NCBI RefSeq assembly: GCF_014596565.1
Contig: NZ_NOIN01000004.1
Location: forward strand, 62,001 to 126,000
Source: Pseudomonas sp. PSB18
GTDB lineage: Bacteria; Pseudomonadota; Gammaproteobacteria; Pseudomonadales; Pseudomonadaceae
Direction: 5' to 3'
Length of the DNA stretch: 64,000 bases
Made by a program: the position numbers and the translations under genes. The notes beneath the pieces were generated by a model that was not told the origin of the DNA, ran no database searches, and saw only the letters and a list, made by a program, of their open reading frames with translations. Positions 26,418 to 36,899 of the stretch are shown here, in pieces (the stretch's first letter is position 1; the number at the start of each line of letters is the position of its first letter).

Positions 26418-27496
26418 TGAACCAGCCCCTGATGATCACGGCTACGCAAAAGGCCGGGCCTAAAGTCACCCTCGCCGTCGGTGCACTGATCCTGGCCGTC
26501 CTGTTGAGCCTGCCACTGCTGTCGTTGCTCGCGGTGGACCATCCACTGCATGTCTCGGCCTACACCCTGACGCTGGTGGGCAAGATTCTCTGCTACGCCA
26601 TCGTTGCCCTGGCGCTGGACCTGGTCTGGGGGTACGCCGGGTTGCTGTCCCTGGGCCATGGCCTGTTCTTCGCCCTGGGCGGCTACGCCATGGGCATGTA
26701 CCTGATGCGCCAGGCGGCCGGTGATGGCTTGCCGGCGTTCATGACGTTCCTGTCGTGGACCGAATTGCCCTGGTACTGGACCGGCACCGACAGCTTCCTC
26801 TGGGCCTTGTGCCTGGTGGTCCTGGCGCCGGGGCTGCTGGCGTTGATGTTCGGTTTCTTCGCCTTTCGCTCGCGGATCAAGGGTGTGTATTTCTCGATCA
26901 TGACCCAAGCCCTGACCTTCGCCGGCATGCTGCTGTTCTTCCGCAACGAAACCGGTTTTGGCGGCAACAACGGCTTCACCAATTTCCGCTCGATCCTGGG
27001 TTTCGGCATCACCGAGCCCGGTACCCGAGCCGTGCTGTTCCTGCTCACCGTGCTGTTGCTGGTGGCGAGTTTGTTCATCGGCTGGCGGCTGGCGCGCAGC
27101 AAGTTCGGCCGGGTGCTGACCGCGCTGCGGGACGCGGAGAACCGCCTGATGTTCTGCGGCTACGATCCCCGGGGCTTCAAGTTGTTCGTCTGGGTCTTGA
27201 GCGCGGTCCTGTGCGGCCTGGCCGGGGCGTTGTATGTGCCGCAGGTGGGCATCATCAACCCCAGCGAAATGTCGCCGACCAACTCCATCGAGGCCGCCGT
27301 ATGGGTGGCGCTCGGCGGGCGCGGCACGCTGATCGGGCCGCTGCTGGGCGCCGGCGTGGTCAACGGCATGAAGAGCTGGTTCACCGTGGCCTTCCCGGAG
27401 TACTGGCTGTTTTTCCTGGGTGCGCTGTTCATCGTGGTGACCTTGTACTTGCCCAAGGGCGTGGTGGGTCTGCTGAAGAAACGAGGCGAACAATGA
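26417..27496 (+). CDS. urtC: Urea ABC transporter permease UrtC
   Basis: 359 aa, LivM-type, with about nine membrane segments. Key motifs are LDLVWGYAGLLSLGHGLFFA, FRNETGFGGNNGFTNF and the C-terminal YLPKGVVGLLKK. Its ATG shares bases with the urtB stop and its own stop overlaps urtD (ATGA), so translation is coupled. Confidence 0.94.
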   Translation: MNQPLMITATQKAGPKVTLAVGALILAVLLSLPLLSLLAVDHPLHVSAYTLTLVGKILCYAIVALALDLVWGYAGLLSLGHGLFFALGGYAMGMYLMRQAAGDGLPAFMTFLSWTELPWYWTGTDSFLWALCLVVLAPGLLALMFGFFAFRSRIKGVYFSIMTQALTFAGMLLFFRNETGFGGNNGFTNFRSILGFGITEPGTRAVLFLLTVLLLVASLFIGWRLARSKFGRVLTALRDAENRLMFCGYDPRGFKLFVWVLSAVLCGLAGALYVPQVGIINPSEMSPTNSIEAAVWVALGGRGTLIGPLLGAGVVNGMKSWFTVAFPEYWLFFLGALFIVVTLYLPKGVVGLLKKRGEQ

Positions 27497-28362
27497 GAAT
27501 CACAGCGAGTGCCGAATTCATGCTCGAGCCGGCTTTTTTTCCAACCGACCCCAACAAGGACGCCGGCAGCAGCCGCGACGCCATCGGCCTCGGCCAGGCC
27601 GCGGGCGATGGCCTGAATACCCGTCACGGCACGATCCTGACCCTGGAAGACATCAGCGTCAGCTTCGACGGTTTCAAGGCCCTGAACGATCTGAACCTGT
27701 ACATCGGCGTGGGCGAACTGCGTTGCATCATCGGCCCCAATGGCGCAGGCAAGACCACGCTGATGGACGTGATCACCGGCAAGACCCGCCCCAGCCACGG
27801 CAAGGCCTGGTTCGGCGAGACCCTGGACCTGACCGGCATGAGCGAAGTACAGATCGCCCAGGCCGGTATCGGCCGCAAGTTCCAGAAGCCCACGGTGTTC
27901 GAAGCCCTGAGCGTGTTCGAGAACCTGGAACTGGCGTTGAAAACCGACAAGTCGGTATGGGCCAGCCTGCGGGCAAAGCTGACCGGCGAGCAGCACGATC
28001 GCATCGGTGAAGTGCTGGAAACCATCCGCCTCACGCCATCGGTCAATCGCGCGGCCGGGCTGTTGTCCCACGGACAGAAGCAATTCCTGGAGATCGGCAT
28101 GCTGCTGGTCCAGGACCCGCAATTGCTGCTGCTCGACGAACCCGTGGCGGGCATGACCGACGCCGAAACCGACTTCACCGCCGAGCTGTTCAAATCCCTG
28201 GCGGGCAAGCATTCGCTGATGGTGGTGGAGCATGACATGGGTTTCGTCGGCACCATCGCCGACCACGTCACCGTCCTGCACCAGGGCAGCGTGCTGGCTG
28301 AAGGGTCGTTGGAGCAGGTCCAGGATAATGAGCGGGTGATCGAGGTGTATCTCGGTCGCTAG
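27493..28362 (+). CDS. urtD: Urea ABC transporter ATPase UrtD
   Basis: 289 aa, LivG-like. An unusual ~40-residue N-terminal lead precedes ILTLEDISVSFDGFKALNDL. Walker A is GPNGAGKTTLM, the signature region is LSHGQKQFLEIGMLL, and Walker B is LLLLDEPVAGM. The ATG at 27493 overlaps the urtC stop. The protein ends with VIEVYLGR, standard for the family. A REP pair separates it from urtE. Confidence 0.93.
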   Translation: MRITASAEFMLEPAFFPTDPNKDAGSSRDAIGLGQAAGDGLNTRHGTILTLEDISVSFDGFKALNDLNLYIGVGELRCIIGPNGAGKTTLMDVITGKTRPSHGKAWFGETLDLTGMSEVQIAQAGIGRKFQKPTVFEALSVFENLELALKTDKSVWASLRAKLTGEQHDRIGEVLETIRLTPSVNRAAGLLSHGQKQFLEIGMLLVQDPQLLLLDEPVAGMTDAETDFTAELFKSLAGKHSLMVVEHDMGFVGTIADHVTVLHQGSVLAEGSLEQVQDNERVIEVYLGR

Positions 28363-28395
28363 CGCTGTGAACACATTTCCTCTATGGAAGAGGGC

Positions 28396-28484
28396 CTGTG
28401 GGAGCAAAGCTTGCTCGCGACGAACGATAACGCGGTCTTCTGCTGGACCGAGGTGCTGCTATCGCGAACAAGCTTTGCTCCACA
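28396..28484. repeat. REP pair between urtD and urtE
   Basis: A forward unit at about 28396-28420 and an inverted unit at about 28458-28484 belong to the GCAAAGCTTGCTCGC subtype. A partial extra copy (ATTGCTCCACAG) follows at about 28492. Confidence 0.82.
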
Positions 28485-28526
28485 GAAAGCCATTGCTCCA
28501 CAGAGAATTTGAGGGGAATTCAAACC

Positions 28527-29225
28527 ATGCTGCAAGTCGACAAGCTCCACCAATACTACGGCGGTAGCCACATCCTGCGGGGCCTGTCGTTTGACGTGAA
28601 GGTCGGCGAAGTCACCTGCCTGCTGGGTCGCAATGGCGTGGGCAAGACCACCCTGCTCAAATGCCTGATGGGGCTGCTGCCGGCCCGGGAGGGTGCGGTG
28701 AACTGGGAAGGCCAGCCGATCACCACCTTCAAGCCGCACCAGCGGGTCCACGCCGGTATCGCCTATGTGCCACAGGGCCGGGAGATCTTCGGACGGTTGA
28801 CGGTGGAAGAAAACCTGCTGATGGGCCTGTCGCGTTTTCCCGCCTCCGAGGCGCGGGAGGTGCCGGCGTTCATCTACGAATTGTTCCCGGTGTTGCTGCA
28901 AATGAAACAGCGCCGTGGCGGTGACCTGTCCGGCGGCCAGCAACAGCAACTCGCCATTGGCCGGGCGTTGGCCAGTCGTCCACGACTGCTGATTCTCGAC
29001 GAGCCCACCGAAGGCATCCAGCCGTCGGTCATCAAGGAGATCGGCGCGGTCATCAAGAAACTGGCGGCCCGGGGCGACATGGCAATTTTGCTGGTGGAGC
29101 AGTTCTACGACTTCGCCGCCGAGCTGGCCGATCAATACCTGGTGATGTCTCGGGGCGAGATCGTGCAGCAGGGGCGCGGAGAAAACATGGAAGCCGAGGG
29201 TGTGCGCGGGCTGGTTACGATCTAG
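28527..29225 (+). CDS. urtE: Urea ABC transporter ATPase UrtE
   Basis: 232 aa, LivF-like, from the ATG at 28527, with GAGGGGAAT upstream. It begins MLQVDKLHQYYGGSHILRGL. Walker A is GRNGVGKTTLLKC, the signature is LSGGQQQQLAIGRAL, and Walker B is LLILDEPTEGIQP. The EGIQPSVIKEIG wording is typical of UrtE. It pairs with UrtD to drive UrtBC. ureD follows 30 bp downstream, so the urea importer and urease genes may be one transcript. Confidence 0.95.
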   Translation: MLQVDKLHQYYGGSHILRGLSFDVKVGEVTCLLGRNGVGKTTLLKCLMGLLPAREGAVNWEGQPITTFKPHQRVHAGIAYVPQGREIFGRLTVEENLLMGLSRFPASEAREVPAFIYELFPVLLQMKQRRGGDLSGGQQQQLAIGRALASRPRLLILDEPTEGIQPSVIKEIGAVIKKLAARGDMAILLVEQFYDFAAELADQYLVMSRGEIVQQGRGENMEAEGVRGLVTI

Positions 29226-29255
29226 TCTGTAGCGTCCGGACAATAATCAGAAATC

Positions 29256-30098
29256 ATGAACCTACCTTTATCTGCACCTGCCCTGTTCACGCCCTGCTGG
29301 CACGCCGAGCTGGAACTGGCTTATGCCCGCTTTGGCGACAGCACGCGCCCGGTACAACGCCGCCATAAAGGCCCGCTGCGGGTGCAAAAGCATTTGTACG
29401 CCGAAGGGCCCGAGGTATGCCAGCACATCATCGTCCATCCGCCGGGGGGAATTGCCGGCGGTGATCGACTGGAGATCTCGGCTCACGTCGGCCCCGGCGC
29501 CTGGGCACAGTTGACCAGCCCCGGCGCGGCCAAGTGGTACCGCGCCACGGCGCCTGCCCGTCAGCAACTGAGCCTGAGCGTGGCAGCCGGGGCGACACTG
29601 GAGTGGTTGCCCCAGGAGACCATTGTCTTCAGCGCCGCCCAGGCCGAACTCGACACGTCCATTGATCTGCAGGGTGACGGACGCCTGTTTTACTGGGACA
29701 TGGTTGCCCTCGGCCGACCCGCCAGCGGCGAGCGCTTCGACCTGGGACACTTTCAATCACGGCTGGACATTCGCCGCGACGGGCAGTTGCTGTGGCATGA
29801 GCGCCAGCGCATCGTCGGTGGTGACGGCTTGCTGGACTCACCCATTGGACTGGGCGGCGACCCGGTGTTTGCGACGCTGCTGGTGACCGGAGAAATCGAT
29901 GGCGAATTGCTGGAACAGTGTCGCTCCCTGAGCCACGCCGTGCGTGGGGACCTGACGCAGTTGCCGGGGCTGGTCGTGGCGCGGTGCCTGGCGAGCGAGG
30001 CGTTGCTGGCGCGGGGGTGGCTGGTTGAGTTGTGGCGACTGCTGCGGCCGGCGCTGCTGGGTCGAGAAGCCGTGCCACCTCGGATCTGGAGCACCTGA
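29256..30098 (+). CDS. ureD: Urease accessory protein UreD
   Basis: 280 aa, normal UreD length. Motifs are [18 protein letters not shown] ([18 protein letters not shown]), [11 protein letters not shown] and [14 protein letters not shown]. UreD binds apo-urease and, with UreF and UreG, forms the platform that inserts carbamylated-lysine-bridged nickel. It lies directly after urtE and before ureA, across a REP pair. Confidence 0.95.
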   Translation: MNLPLSAPALFTPCWHAELELAYARFGDSTRPVQRRHKGPLRVQKHLYAEGPEVCQHIIVHPPGGIAGGDRLEISAHVGPGAWAQLTSPGAAKWYRATAPARQQLSLSVAAGATLEWLPQETIVFSAAQAELDTSIDLQGDGRLFYWDMVALGRPASGERFDLGHFQSRLDIRRDGQLLWHERQRIVGGDGLLDSPIGLGGDPVFATLLVTGEIDGELLEQCRSLSHAVRGDLTQLPGLVVARCLASEALLARGWLVELWRLLRPALLGREAVPPRIWST

Positions 30099-30126
30099 AT
30101 TGCTTTTCTGTGGAAGTAATGAGTTC

Positions 30127-30216
30127 TGTGGGAGCAAAGCTTGCTCGCGATGCAGGCGCCTCGATACAGAAGAAGACTGCGTTATCGTTTATCGCGAGCA
30201 AGCTTTGCTCCCACGG
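30127..30216. repeat. REP pair between ureD and ureA
   Basis: Units at 30127-30152 and 30190-30216 have the GCAAAGCTTGCTCGCGA subtype and face each other. Confidence 0.85.
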
Positions 30217-30275
30217 GTTCCCATCCAAGGGTTGAGCTCAGCGCAAATTATTTATCTGCCTTTTATGGACTGCAC

Positions 30276-30578
30276 ATGGACCTGACCCCACGCGAAAAAG
30301 ACAAGCTGTTGATCTTCACCGCCGGCCTCGTCGCCGAACGGCGGCTGGCCCGTGGCTTGAAACTCAATTACCCGGAAGCCATGGCCTACATTTCCGCGGC
30401 CCTGCTCGAAGGCGCCCGCGACGGCCAGACCGTGGCCGAGTTGATGCATTACGGCACCACCCTGCTGAGTCGCGAACAGGTGATGGAAGGCATCCCGGAA
30501 ATGATCCCGGAGATCCAGGTCGAGGCGACCTTTCCCGACGGCACCAAGCTGGTCACCGTCCACCAGCCCATCGCCTGA
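30276..30578 (+). CDS. ureA: Urease gamma subunit
   Basis: 100 aa from the ATG at 30276, the standard UreA length. It begins [20 protein letters not shown] and contains [20 protein letters not shown] and [14 protein letters not shown], all near-invariant in UreA. It is the smallest structural subunit of the (alpha-beta-gamma)3 enzyme. An upstream in-frame start at 30141 would read REP DNA. Confidence 0.96.
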   Translation: MDLTPREKDKLLIFTAGLVAERRLARGLKLNYPEAMAYISAALLEGARDGQTVAELMHYGTTLLSREQVMEGIPEMIPEIQVEATFPDGTKLVTVHQPIA

Positions 30579-30588
30579 GGACCGCGCC

Positions 30589-31122
30589 ATGACTTATCGG
30601 ATTCGAGACGCACGTCCGACGGACCTGCCCGCCATCCGCGACATCTACAACGATGCGGTGCTCAACACCACGGCGATCTGGAACGAACAGGCCGTGGACC
30701 TGGGCAACCGCCAGGCGTGGTTCGATGCGCGGCAGTCCCAGGGCTACCCGGTGCTGGTAATCGTCGACGGCGAAGAACAGGTACTCGGCTATGCTGCCTT
30801 CGGCGACTGGCGCCCCTTCGACGGCTTCCGGCACACCGTGGAGCATTCGGTATACGTGCGCAGCGACCAGCGCGGCAATGGCCTCGGTCCACGGTTGATG
30901 ACGGCGTTGATCGAGCGCGCAAAGGCGTGTGGCAAACACGCCATGGTCGCCGCCATCGAAAGCGGCAACGCGGCGTCGATTCGCCTGCACGAGCGGGCCG
31001 GTTTCCTCATAACCGGACAGATGCCCCAGGTGGGGACCAAGTTCGGTCGCTGGCTGGACCTGACTTTCATGCAGTTGATCCTCAATCCCGGGGCGCCCGC
31101 GCCTGTTTCCAACAAGGAGTGA
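30589..31122 (+). CDS. GNAT acetyltransferase, phosphinothricin/methionine-sulfoximine type
   Basis: 177 aa. The GNAT acetyl-CoA motif is SVYVRSDQRGNGLGPRLM. The N-terminal RDARPTDLPAIRDIYNDAVL and C-terminal NAASIRLHERAGF are typical of the Pat/MddA group that N-acetylates phosphinothricin and methionine sulfoximine analogues. It sits between ureA and ureB, 10 bp after ureA. One acetyltransferase at this place is, as I recall, also present in PAO1. A link to glutamine-synthetase inhibitors would suit a nitrogen locus but is inference. Confidence 0.85.
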   Translation: MTYRIRDARPTDLPAIRDIYNDAVLNTTAIWNEQAVDLGNRQAWFDARQSQGYPVLVIVDGEEQVLGYAAFGDWRPFDGFRHTVEHSVYVRSDQRGNGLGPRLMTALIERAKACGKHAMVAAIESGNAASIRLHERAGFLITGQMPQVGTKFGRWLDLTFMQLILNPGAPAPVSNKE

Positions 31123-31964
<842 letters not shown>

Positions 31965-31973
31965 GTCGCAGCT

Positions 31974-32074
31974 CGTTCCCACGCTCTGCGTGGGAATGCA
32001 TCTCGGGACGCTCCGCGTCCCACAAGCGGACGCAGAGCGTCCATGGCGGCATTCCCACGCAGAGCATGGGAACG
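31974..32074. repeat. Nested palindromic repeat between ureB and ureC
   Basis: Outer arms at 31974-31999 and 32049-32074 (GTTCCCACGCTCTGCGTGGGAA type) enclose two smaller dyads, GGACGCTCCGCGTCC (32006-32020) and GGACGCAGAGCGTCC (32028-32042). It differs from the REP type found elsewhere in the window. Confidence 0.85.
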
Positions 32075-32087
32075 ATCAGGAAAGCAC

Positions 32088-33788
32088 ATGAAGATCTCGA
32101 GACAAGCCTACGCCGACATGTTCGGCCCCACCGTCGGTGACAAGGTCCGCCTGGCCGATACCGAGCTGTGGATCGAAGTGGAAAAGGACTTCACCACCTA
32201 CGGTGAAGAAGTGAAATTCGGCGGCGGCAAGGTGATTCGCGACGGCATGGGCCAGGGCCAGCTGCTGGCCGCGGAGGTGGTGGACACGTTGATCACCAAC
32301 GCGCTGATCATCGACCACTGGGGCATCGTCAAGGCCGATGTCGGCCTCAAGGACGGGCGCATCGCGGCCATCGGCAAGGCTGGCAACCCGGACATCCAAC
32401 CCGATGTGACCATCGCCATCGGCGCCAGCACCGAAGTGATTGCCGGCGAAGGCATGATCCTCACGGCTGGCGGCGTCGACACCCACATCCACTTCATCTG
32501 CCCACAGCAGATCGAAGAGGCCTTGATGAGCGGCGTCACCACCATGATCGGTGGCGGTACAGGCCCGGCCACCGGGACCAACGCCACCACGTGCACCTCC
32601 GGCCCGTGGCACCTGGCGCGCATGCTCCAGGCCGCCGACGCCTTCCCGATGAACATCGGCCTCACCGGCAAGGGCAACGCCAGCCTGCCGGAGCCGCTGA
32701 TCGAACAGGTCAAGGCCGGCGCCATCGGCCTGAAGCTGCACGAAGACTGGGGCACCACCCCGGCAGCCATCGACAACTGCCTGAACGTGGCCGACCAGTA
32801 CGACGTGCAGGTGGCGATCCACACCGACACCCTCAACGAATCCGGCTTCGTTGAAACCACCCTGGGCGCCTTCAAGGGCCGCACCATCCACACCTACCAC
32901 ACCGAAGGTGCGGGCGGCGGTCATGCGCCGGACATCATCAAGGCCTGTGGGTTCCCTAACGTGTTGCCCAGCTCCACCAATCCGACCCGGCCGTTCACCC
33001 GCAACACCATCGACGAACACCTGGACATGCTGATGGTCTGTCACCACTTGGACCCGAGCATTGCCGAAGACGTGGCGTTCGCCGAAAGCCGTATCCGCCG
33101 CGAAACCATCGCCGCCGAAGACATCCTCCATGACCTCGGCGCGTTCTCGATGATCAGCTCCGACAGCCAGGCCATGGGCCGCGTCGGTGAGGTCATCCTG
33201 CGCACCTGGCAGACCGCGGACAAGATGAAGAAACAACGCGGCGCCCTACCCGGCGACGGCGAAGGCAACGACAACTTCCGCATCAAGCGCTACATCGCCA
33301 AATACACCATCAACCCGGCGATCACCCATGGCATCAGCCATGAAGTGGGCTCCGTCGAAGTGGGCAAGTGGGCCGACCTGGTGCTGTGGCGCCCGGCATT
33401 CTTCGGCGTCAAGCCGACGCTGATCCTCAAGGGCGGAGCGATTGCCGCGAGCCTGATGGGCGACGCCAATGCCTCGATCCCGACACCGCAACCGGTGCAC
33501 TACCGGCCCATGTTCGCAAGCTTCGGCGGCTCGCGACATGCCACCAGCCTGACCTTCATCAGCCAGGCGGCCGCCGATGCGGGCCTGCCGGAACAGTTGG
33601 GCCTGAAGAAAAGAATCGCCGTGGTCAAAGGTTGCCGGGATGTGCAGAAAACCGACCTGATCCACAACGACTACCTGCCGGACATCGACGTCGATCCGCA
33701 AACCTACCAGGTCAAGGCCGACGGTGTGTTGCTGTGGTGCGAGCCGGCCGAGTCGCTGCCGATGGCGCAGCGGTATTTTCTGTTTTGA
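32088..33788 (+). CDS. ureC: Urease alpha (catalytic) subunit
   Basis: 566 aa from the ATG at 32088; the longer frame from 32043 reads repeat DNA. Nickel ligands are visible: H133 and H135 (DTHIHF), carbamylated K216 (GLKLHEDWG), H245 and H271. C318-H319 (MVCHHLD) is the mobile flap. It hydrolyses urea to ammonia and carbamate in the cytoplasm. The ureE, ureF and ureG accessory genes are absent here and lie 10.8 kb downstream. Confidence 0.97.
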   Translation: MKISRQAYADMFGPTVGDKVRLADTELWIEVEKDFTTYGEEVKFGGGKVIRDGMGQGQLLAAEVVDTLITNALIIDHWGIVKADVGLKDGRIAAIGKAGNPDIQPDVTIAIGASTEVIAGEGMILTAGGVDTHIHFICPQQIEEALMSGVTTMIGGGTGPATGTNATTCTSGPWHLARMLQAADAFPMNIGLTGKGNASLPEPLIEQVKAGAIGLKLHEDWGTTPAAIDNCLNVADQYDVQVAIHTDTLNESGFVETTLGAFKGRTIHTYHTEGAGGGHAPDIIKACGFPNVLPSSTNPTRPFTRNTIDEHLDMLMVCHHLDPSIAEDVAFAESRIRRETIAAEDILHDLGAFSMISSDSQAMGRVGEVILRTWQTADKMKKQRGALPGDGEGNDNFRIKRYIAKYTINPAITHGISHEVGSVEVGKWADLVLWRPAFFGVKPTLILKGGAIAASLMGDANASIPTPQPVHYRPMFASFGGSRHATSLTFISQAAADAGLPEQLGLKKRIAVVKGCRDVQKTDLIHNDYLPDIDVDPQTYQVKADGVLLWCEPAESLPMAQRYFLF

Positions 33789-33807
33789 CTGGGTGGCGAA
33801 GAGACTC

Positions 33808-33896
33808 CGTGGGAGCATAGCTTGCTCGCGATACAAGCACCTCGACACCAGGGAAACCGAGTTGCATTCATCGCGGGCAAGCCTTGCTCCCACAGA
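33808..33896. repeat. REP pair after ureC
   Basis: Units at 33808-33833 and 33869-33896 face each other in the gap between ureC and the convergent cbpM. Confidence 0.83.
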
Positions 33897-33926
33897 AAGC
33901 CTGCTCCCTTCGCCCAATGAATTGCA

Positions 33927-34226
33927 TCACTCCACCAATCGCCCCAACCGCTGCTTGAGCATGCGGTTCTCGGTGCGCAGTTGCTGCACTTCCTCCAACA
34001 GATCCAGCGCCAGGGCGACGCCTTCCCATTCCAGCTCCAGCTCGCGGCGCAGCTTGGCGGCACGCCGGGCCAGGACCAGTTCGTAGTCGGTGAAACGCCA
34101 GTCCGTCGGGGCCGCGCCGTGGGGTTCGAGGATGCCATGGGCGACGATTTCGATCACATGGACATCCTGCAATGCGGCAGCCTCGCAGAACTCCATCAGG
34201 TTCAGTTCAATGATCGGGTTGTTCAT
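33927..34226 (-). CDS. cbpM: Chaperone modulator CbpM
   Basis: 99 aa, MerR-like small protein. FCEAAALQDVHVIEIVAHGI is followed by a helical, Leu/Glu-rich C-terminus with LRTENRMLKQRLGRLVE, typical of CbpM. CbpM binds the J-domain of CbpA and inhibits its co-chaperone and DNA-binding activity. It follows cbpA on the same strand across a REP pair, the expected order. Confidence 0.88.
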   Translation of the reverse strand: MNNPIIELNLMEFCEAAALQDVHVIEIVAHGILEPHGAAPTDWRFTDYELVLARRAAKLRRELELEWEGVALALDLLEEVQQLRTENRMLKQRLGRLVE

Positions 34227-34272
34227 GGTCTGCTTCTCCCAATGCTTTAACTGTCAGCTGTCGAGTCTAGAC

Positions 34273-34359
34273 CTGTGGGAGCAAAGCTTGCTCGCGACAG
34301 GGCGCCTCAAAGCCTGAAAAACCGAGGTGTCTTCATCGCGGGCAAGCCTTGCTCCCACA
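34273..34359. repeat. REP pair between cbpA and cbpM
   Basis: Units at 34273-34300 and 34335-34359 face each other. Confidence 0.83.
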
Positions 34360-34363
34360 ACGG

Positions 34364-35302
34364 TCAGAAATTCTCCCGTGGATCGAACGCGGCTTTCTTC
34401 GCCAGCTCTGCCCACAACGCCTTGACCGCCTCGTCGCTGGACTTGGGCATCACGGCCTTGAGCTGGACGAACAGGTAGCCACGCTCACCGGCCTTGTTGC
34501 GCAGGCCATGGCCCTTGGCGCGCATGCGCTGGCCGTTCTGGCTGCCGGCCGGGACCTTGAGATTGATCTTGCCGGTGAGGGTCGGGACGGCCACCTCGGT
34601 GCCCAGCGCCAACTCCCAGGGCGCCAACGGCAGGGTGATGATCAGGTCCTGGCCTTCGACGTCGAACTTGGGGTGCGGAGCGAAGCGAATGGTCAGGTAC
34701 AGGTCGCCATTGGCCCCGCCACCGATACCCGGGGCGCCCTGGCCCTTCAGGCGGATCCGCTCGCCGTCGGTCACGCCCAGCGGGATCTTCACGTTCAGGC
34801 TTTTGCTGGTGTTGCTGACGTGCTGGCCCGCCCCGTTGTACTGCGGCACCTGGAAGCTGACCTTTTTCGACTCACTCGACAGGGTTTCTTCCAGGAAGAT
34901 CGGTAATTCCATTTCCACGTCCTGCCCCCGACGGCCGGCACTGCGACCTGACTGTCCGCCCCCGAATCCTGATCCGCGATTGCCGAAGATCGAACTGAAG
35001 AAGTCTGAGAAATCCCCGGTGTCCTGGCCACCGAAACCGCCGCGGCTCTGCCAGCCCGGCGGCCCCTGGAACGGTTGGCCGTGCTGGCCATATCGCCGCA
35101 GATCGTCGTACTCGGCGCGCTTGTCGGCGCTTTTCAGCGCTTCATAGGCTTCGGAGACATCCTTGAACTTGGTCTCGGCGTCCTTTTCCTTGCTGACATC
35201 CGGGTGGTATTTGCGCGCCAGTTTGCGATAGGCGGCCTTGATCGTGCTGTCGTCAGCCGTCGGCTCCACACCCAGGATCTTGTAATAGTCTTTGAAGTCC
35301 AT
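34364..35302 (-). CDS. cbpA: DnaJ-like co-chaperone / curved-DNA-binding protein CbpA
   Basis: 312 aa. An N-terminal J-domain ([23 protein letters not shown] in [11 protein letters not shown]) is followed by a Gly/Phe-rich linker ([15 protein letters not shown]) and a two-lobed C-terminal substrate domain. There is no zinc-finger region, which separates it from DnaJ. It stimulates Hsp70 and binds curved DNA in stationary phase. cbpM follows, and a YegD-like Hsp70 is divergent 294 bp away. Confidence 0.93.
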   Translation of the reverse strand: MDFKDYYKILGVEPTADDSTIKAAYRKLARKYHPDVSKEKDAETKFKDVSEAYEALKSADKRAEYDDLRRYGQHGQPFQGPPGWQSRGGFGGQDTGDFSDFFSSIFGNRGSGFGGGQSGRSAGRRGQDVEMELPIFLEETLSSESKKVSFQVPQYNGAGQHVSNTSKSLNVKIPLGVTDGERIRLKGQGAPGIGGGANGDLYLTIRFAPHPKFDVEGQDLIITLPLAPWELALGTEVAVPTLTGKINLKVPAGSQNGQRMRAKGHGLRNKAGERGYLFVQLKAVMPKSSDEAVKALWAELAKKAAFDPRENF

Positions 35303-35596
35303 CTAAGCATCACCATCCGTTATCGATGTCGCACCGCCGTCCACAGCATGCCCGGATCACCGGGCACCGGGTTGATCCATCTCATGATTGGGACCGGGTG
35401 GCGCTTCAGAAGTTTATCGGCAACCGGCGGCGGTTCTTGTGTCCGCCCTGTGGCTGCCAGTCTCATGCCGACAAGTTTGGGGGTCCAACGGTGTCTTTCA
35501 AGGCCGCCGGCACGAATTAGCGGATAACCGGCCTTCGAATCCGCGCTGCACTGGCATACACTGCGCGGCCGTTTTTTCGACCGGAACCTGAAAGAC

Positions 35597-36862
35597 ATGA
35601 AAAACGTATCCCCGGCCCGTGCCTGCGGCATCGACTTCGGCACGTCCAACTCCACCGTCGGCTGGCTGCGCCCCGGCATGGAAACGCTGATCGCGCTGGA
35701 GGACGACAAGATCACCCTGCCCTCGGTGGTGTTTTTCAATCTGGAGGAGCGTCGCCCGGTCTACGGCCGCCTGGCTCTGCACGAATACCTGGAAGGCTAC
35801 GAAGGCCGACTGATGCGCTCGCTCAAGAGCCTGCTGGGCTCCAAGCTGATCAAGCACGACACCAGCGTGCTGGGCACGGCGATGCCGTTCAAGGACTTGC
35901 TCGGCCTGTTCATCGGCCAATTGAAGAAGCGCGCCGAGGCCACCGCCGGTCGGGAGTTCGAGGAAGTGGTGCTGGGTCGCCCGGTGTTTTTCGTCGATGA
36001 CGATGAGCTGGCGGACCAGGAGGCCGAAAACACCTTGGTAGATGTGGCCCGCGCCATCGGCTTCAAGGAAGTCTCGTTCCAGTACGAACCCATCGCGGCG
36101 GCATTCGATTATGAATCGACCATCGAAAAAGAAGAGCTGGTGCTGATCGTCGACATCGGCGGCGGTACTTCGGATTTCTCCCTGGTACGCCTGTCTCCCG
36201 AACGTCGCAGCCACGACAACCGCCACGCCGACATCCTCGCCACCGGCGGCGTGCACATCGGCGGCACCGACTTCGACAAGCAGCTTTCGCTGGCCGGCCT
36301 GATGCCGCTGTTCGGCTATGGCAGCCGGATGAAAAGCGGCGCCTACATGCCCACCAGCCACCACATGAACCTGGCGACCTGGCACACCATCAACGCGGTA
36401 TACGCGCAGAAATCCACCCTGGCCCTGAACAGCATGCGCTACGACATCGAAGACACCGGCGGCATCGACCGGCTGTTCAAGTTGATCGAACAGCGCGCCG
36501 GGCATTGGCTGGCGATGGAAGTGGAAGAAACCAAGATCCAGCTGACCCACGCCGATCAACGCCACCTGGCCCTGGACCGGATCGAGCCGGGCTTGAGCGT
36601 GGACCTGAGCCGCGCACTGTTCGAATCGGCTATCGACGGTCTGCTGGAGCGGGTTCGCGCCAGCGTCACGCAACTGCTCGGTGACGCCAACATTGGCGTC
36701 GATCAGGTCGACACGGTGTTCTTCACCGGCGGTTCCAGCGGCATCCCGGCACTGCGCAACAGCGTCTCGGCCATGCTGCCCCAGGCGCGGCATGTGGAAG
36801 GGAACATCTTCGGGAGCATTGGCAGCGGGTTGGCGATCGAGGCGATGAAGCGCTACGGTTGA
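35597..36862 (+). CDS. yegD: Hsp70-family protein, YegD type
   Basis: 421 aa. Actin/Hsp70 phosphate motifs are GIDFGTSNSTVG near the N-terminus, VLIVDIGGGTSDFSLVRL mid-protein and FFTGGSSGIPALRNSV near the C-terminus. At 421 residues it contains the nucleotide-binding domain but not the substrate-binding domain and lid of DnaK, as in E. coli YegD. Function is unproven. Proximity to cbpA/cbpM suggests a dedicated co-chaperone pairing (inference). A weak -10-like CATACACT lies about 35 bp upstream. Confidence 0.9.
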   Translation: MKNVSPARACGIDFGTSNSTVGWLRPGMETLIALEDDKITLPSVVFFNLEERRPVYGRLALHEYLEGYEGRLMRSLKSLLGSKLIKHDTSVLGTAMPFKDLLGLFIGQLKKRAEATAGREFEEVVLGRPVFFVDDDELADQEAENTLVDVARAIGFKEVSFQYEPIAAAFDYESTIEKEELVLIVDIGGGTSDFSLVRLSPERRSHDNRHADILATGGVHIGGTDFDKQLSLAGLMPLFGYGSRMKSGAYMPTSHHMNLATWHTINAVYAQKSTLALNSMRYDIEDTGGIDRLFKLIEQRAGHWLAMEVEETKIQLTHADQRHLALDRIEPGLSVDLSRALFESAIDGLLERVRASVTQLLGDANIGVDQVDTVFFTGGSSGIPALRNSVSAMLPQARHVEGNIFGSIGSGLAIEAMKRYG

Positions 36863-36899
36863 GCGCGACAATCACCTCGTATCCGGCGCGAGTCGATCT

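Noticed and set aside
35326..35520. 64-codon ORF with CPPCGC between cbpA and yegD
   Set aside because: The Cys cluster hints at a zinc ribbon or an eroded transposase, but there is no ribosome site and the frame lies in the divergent promoter region.
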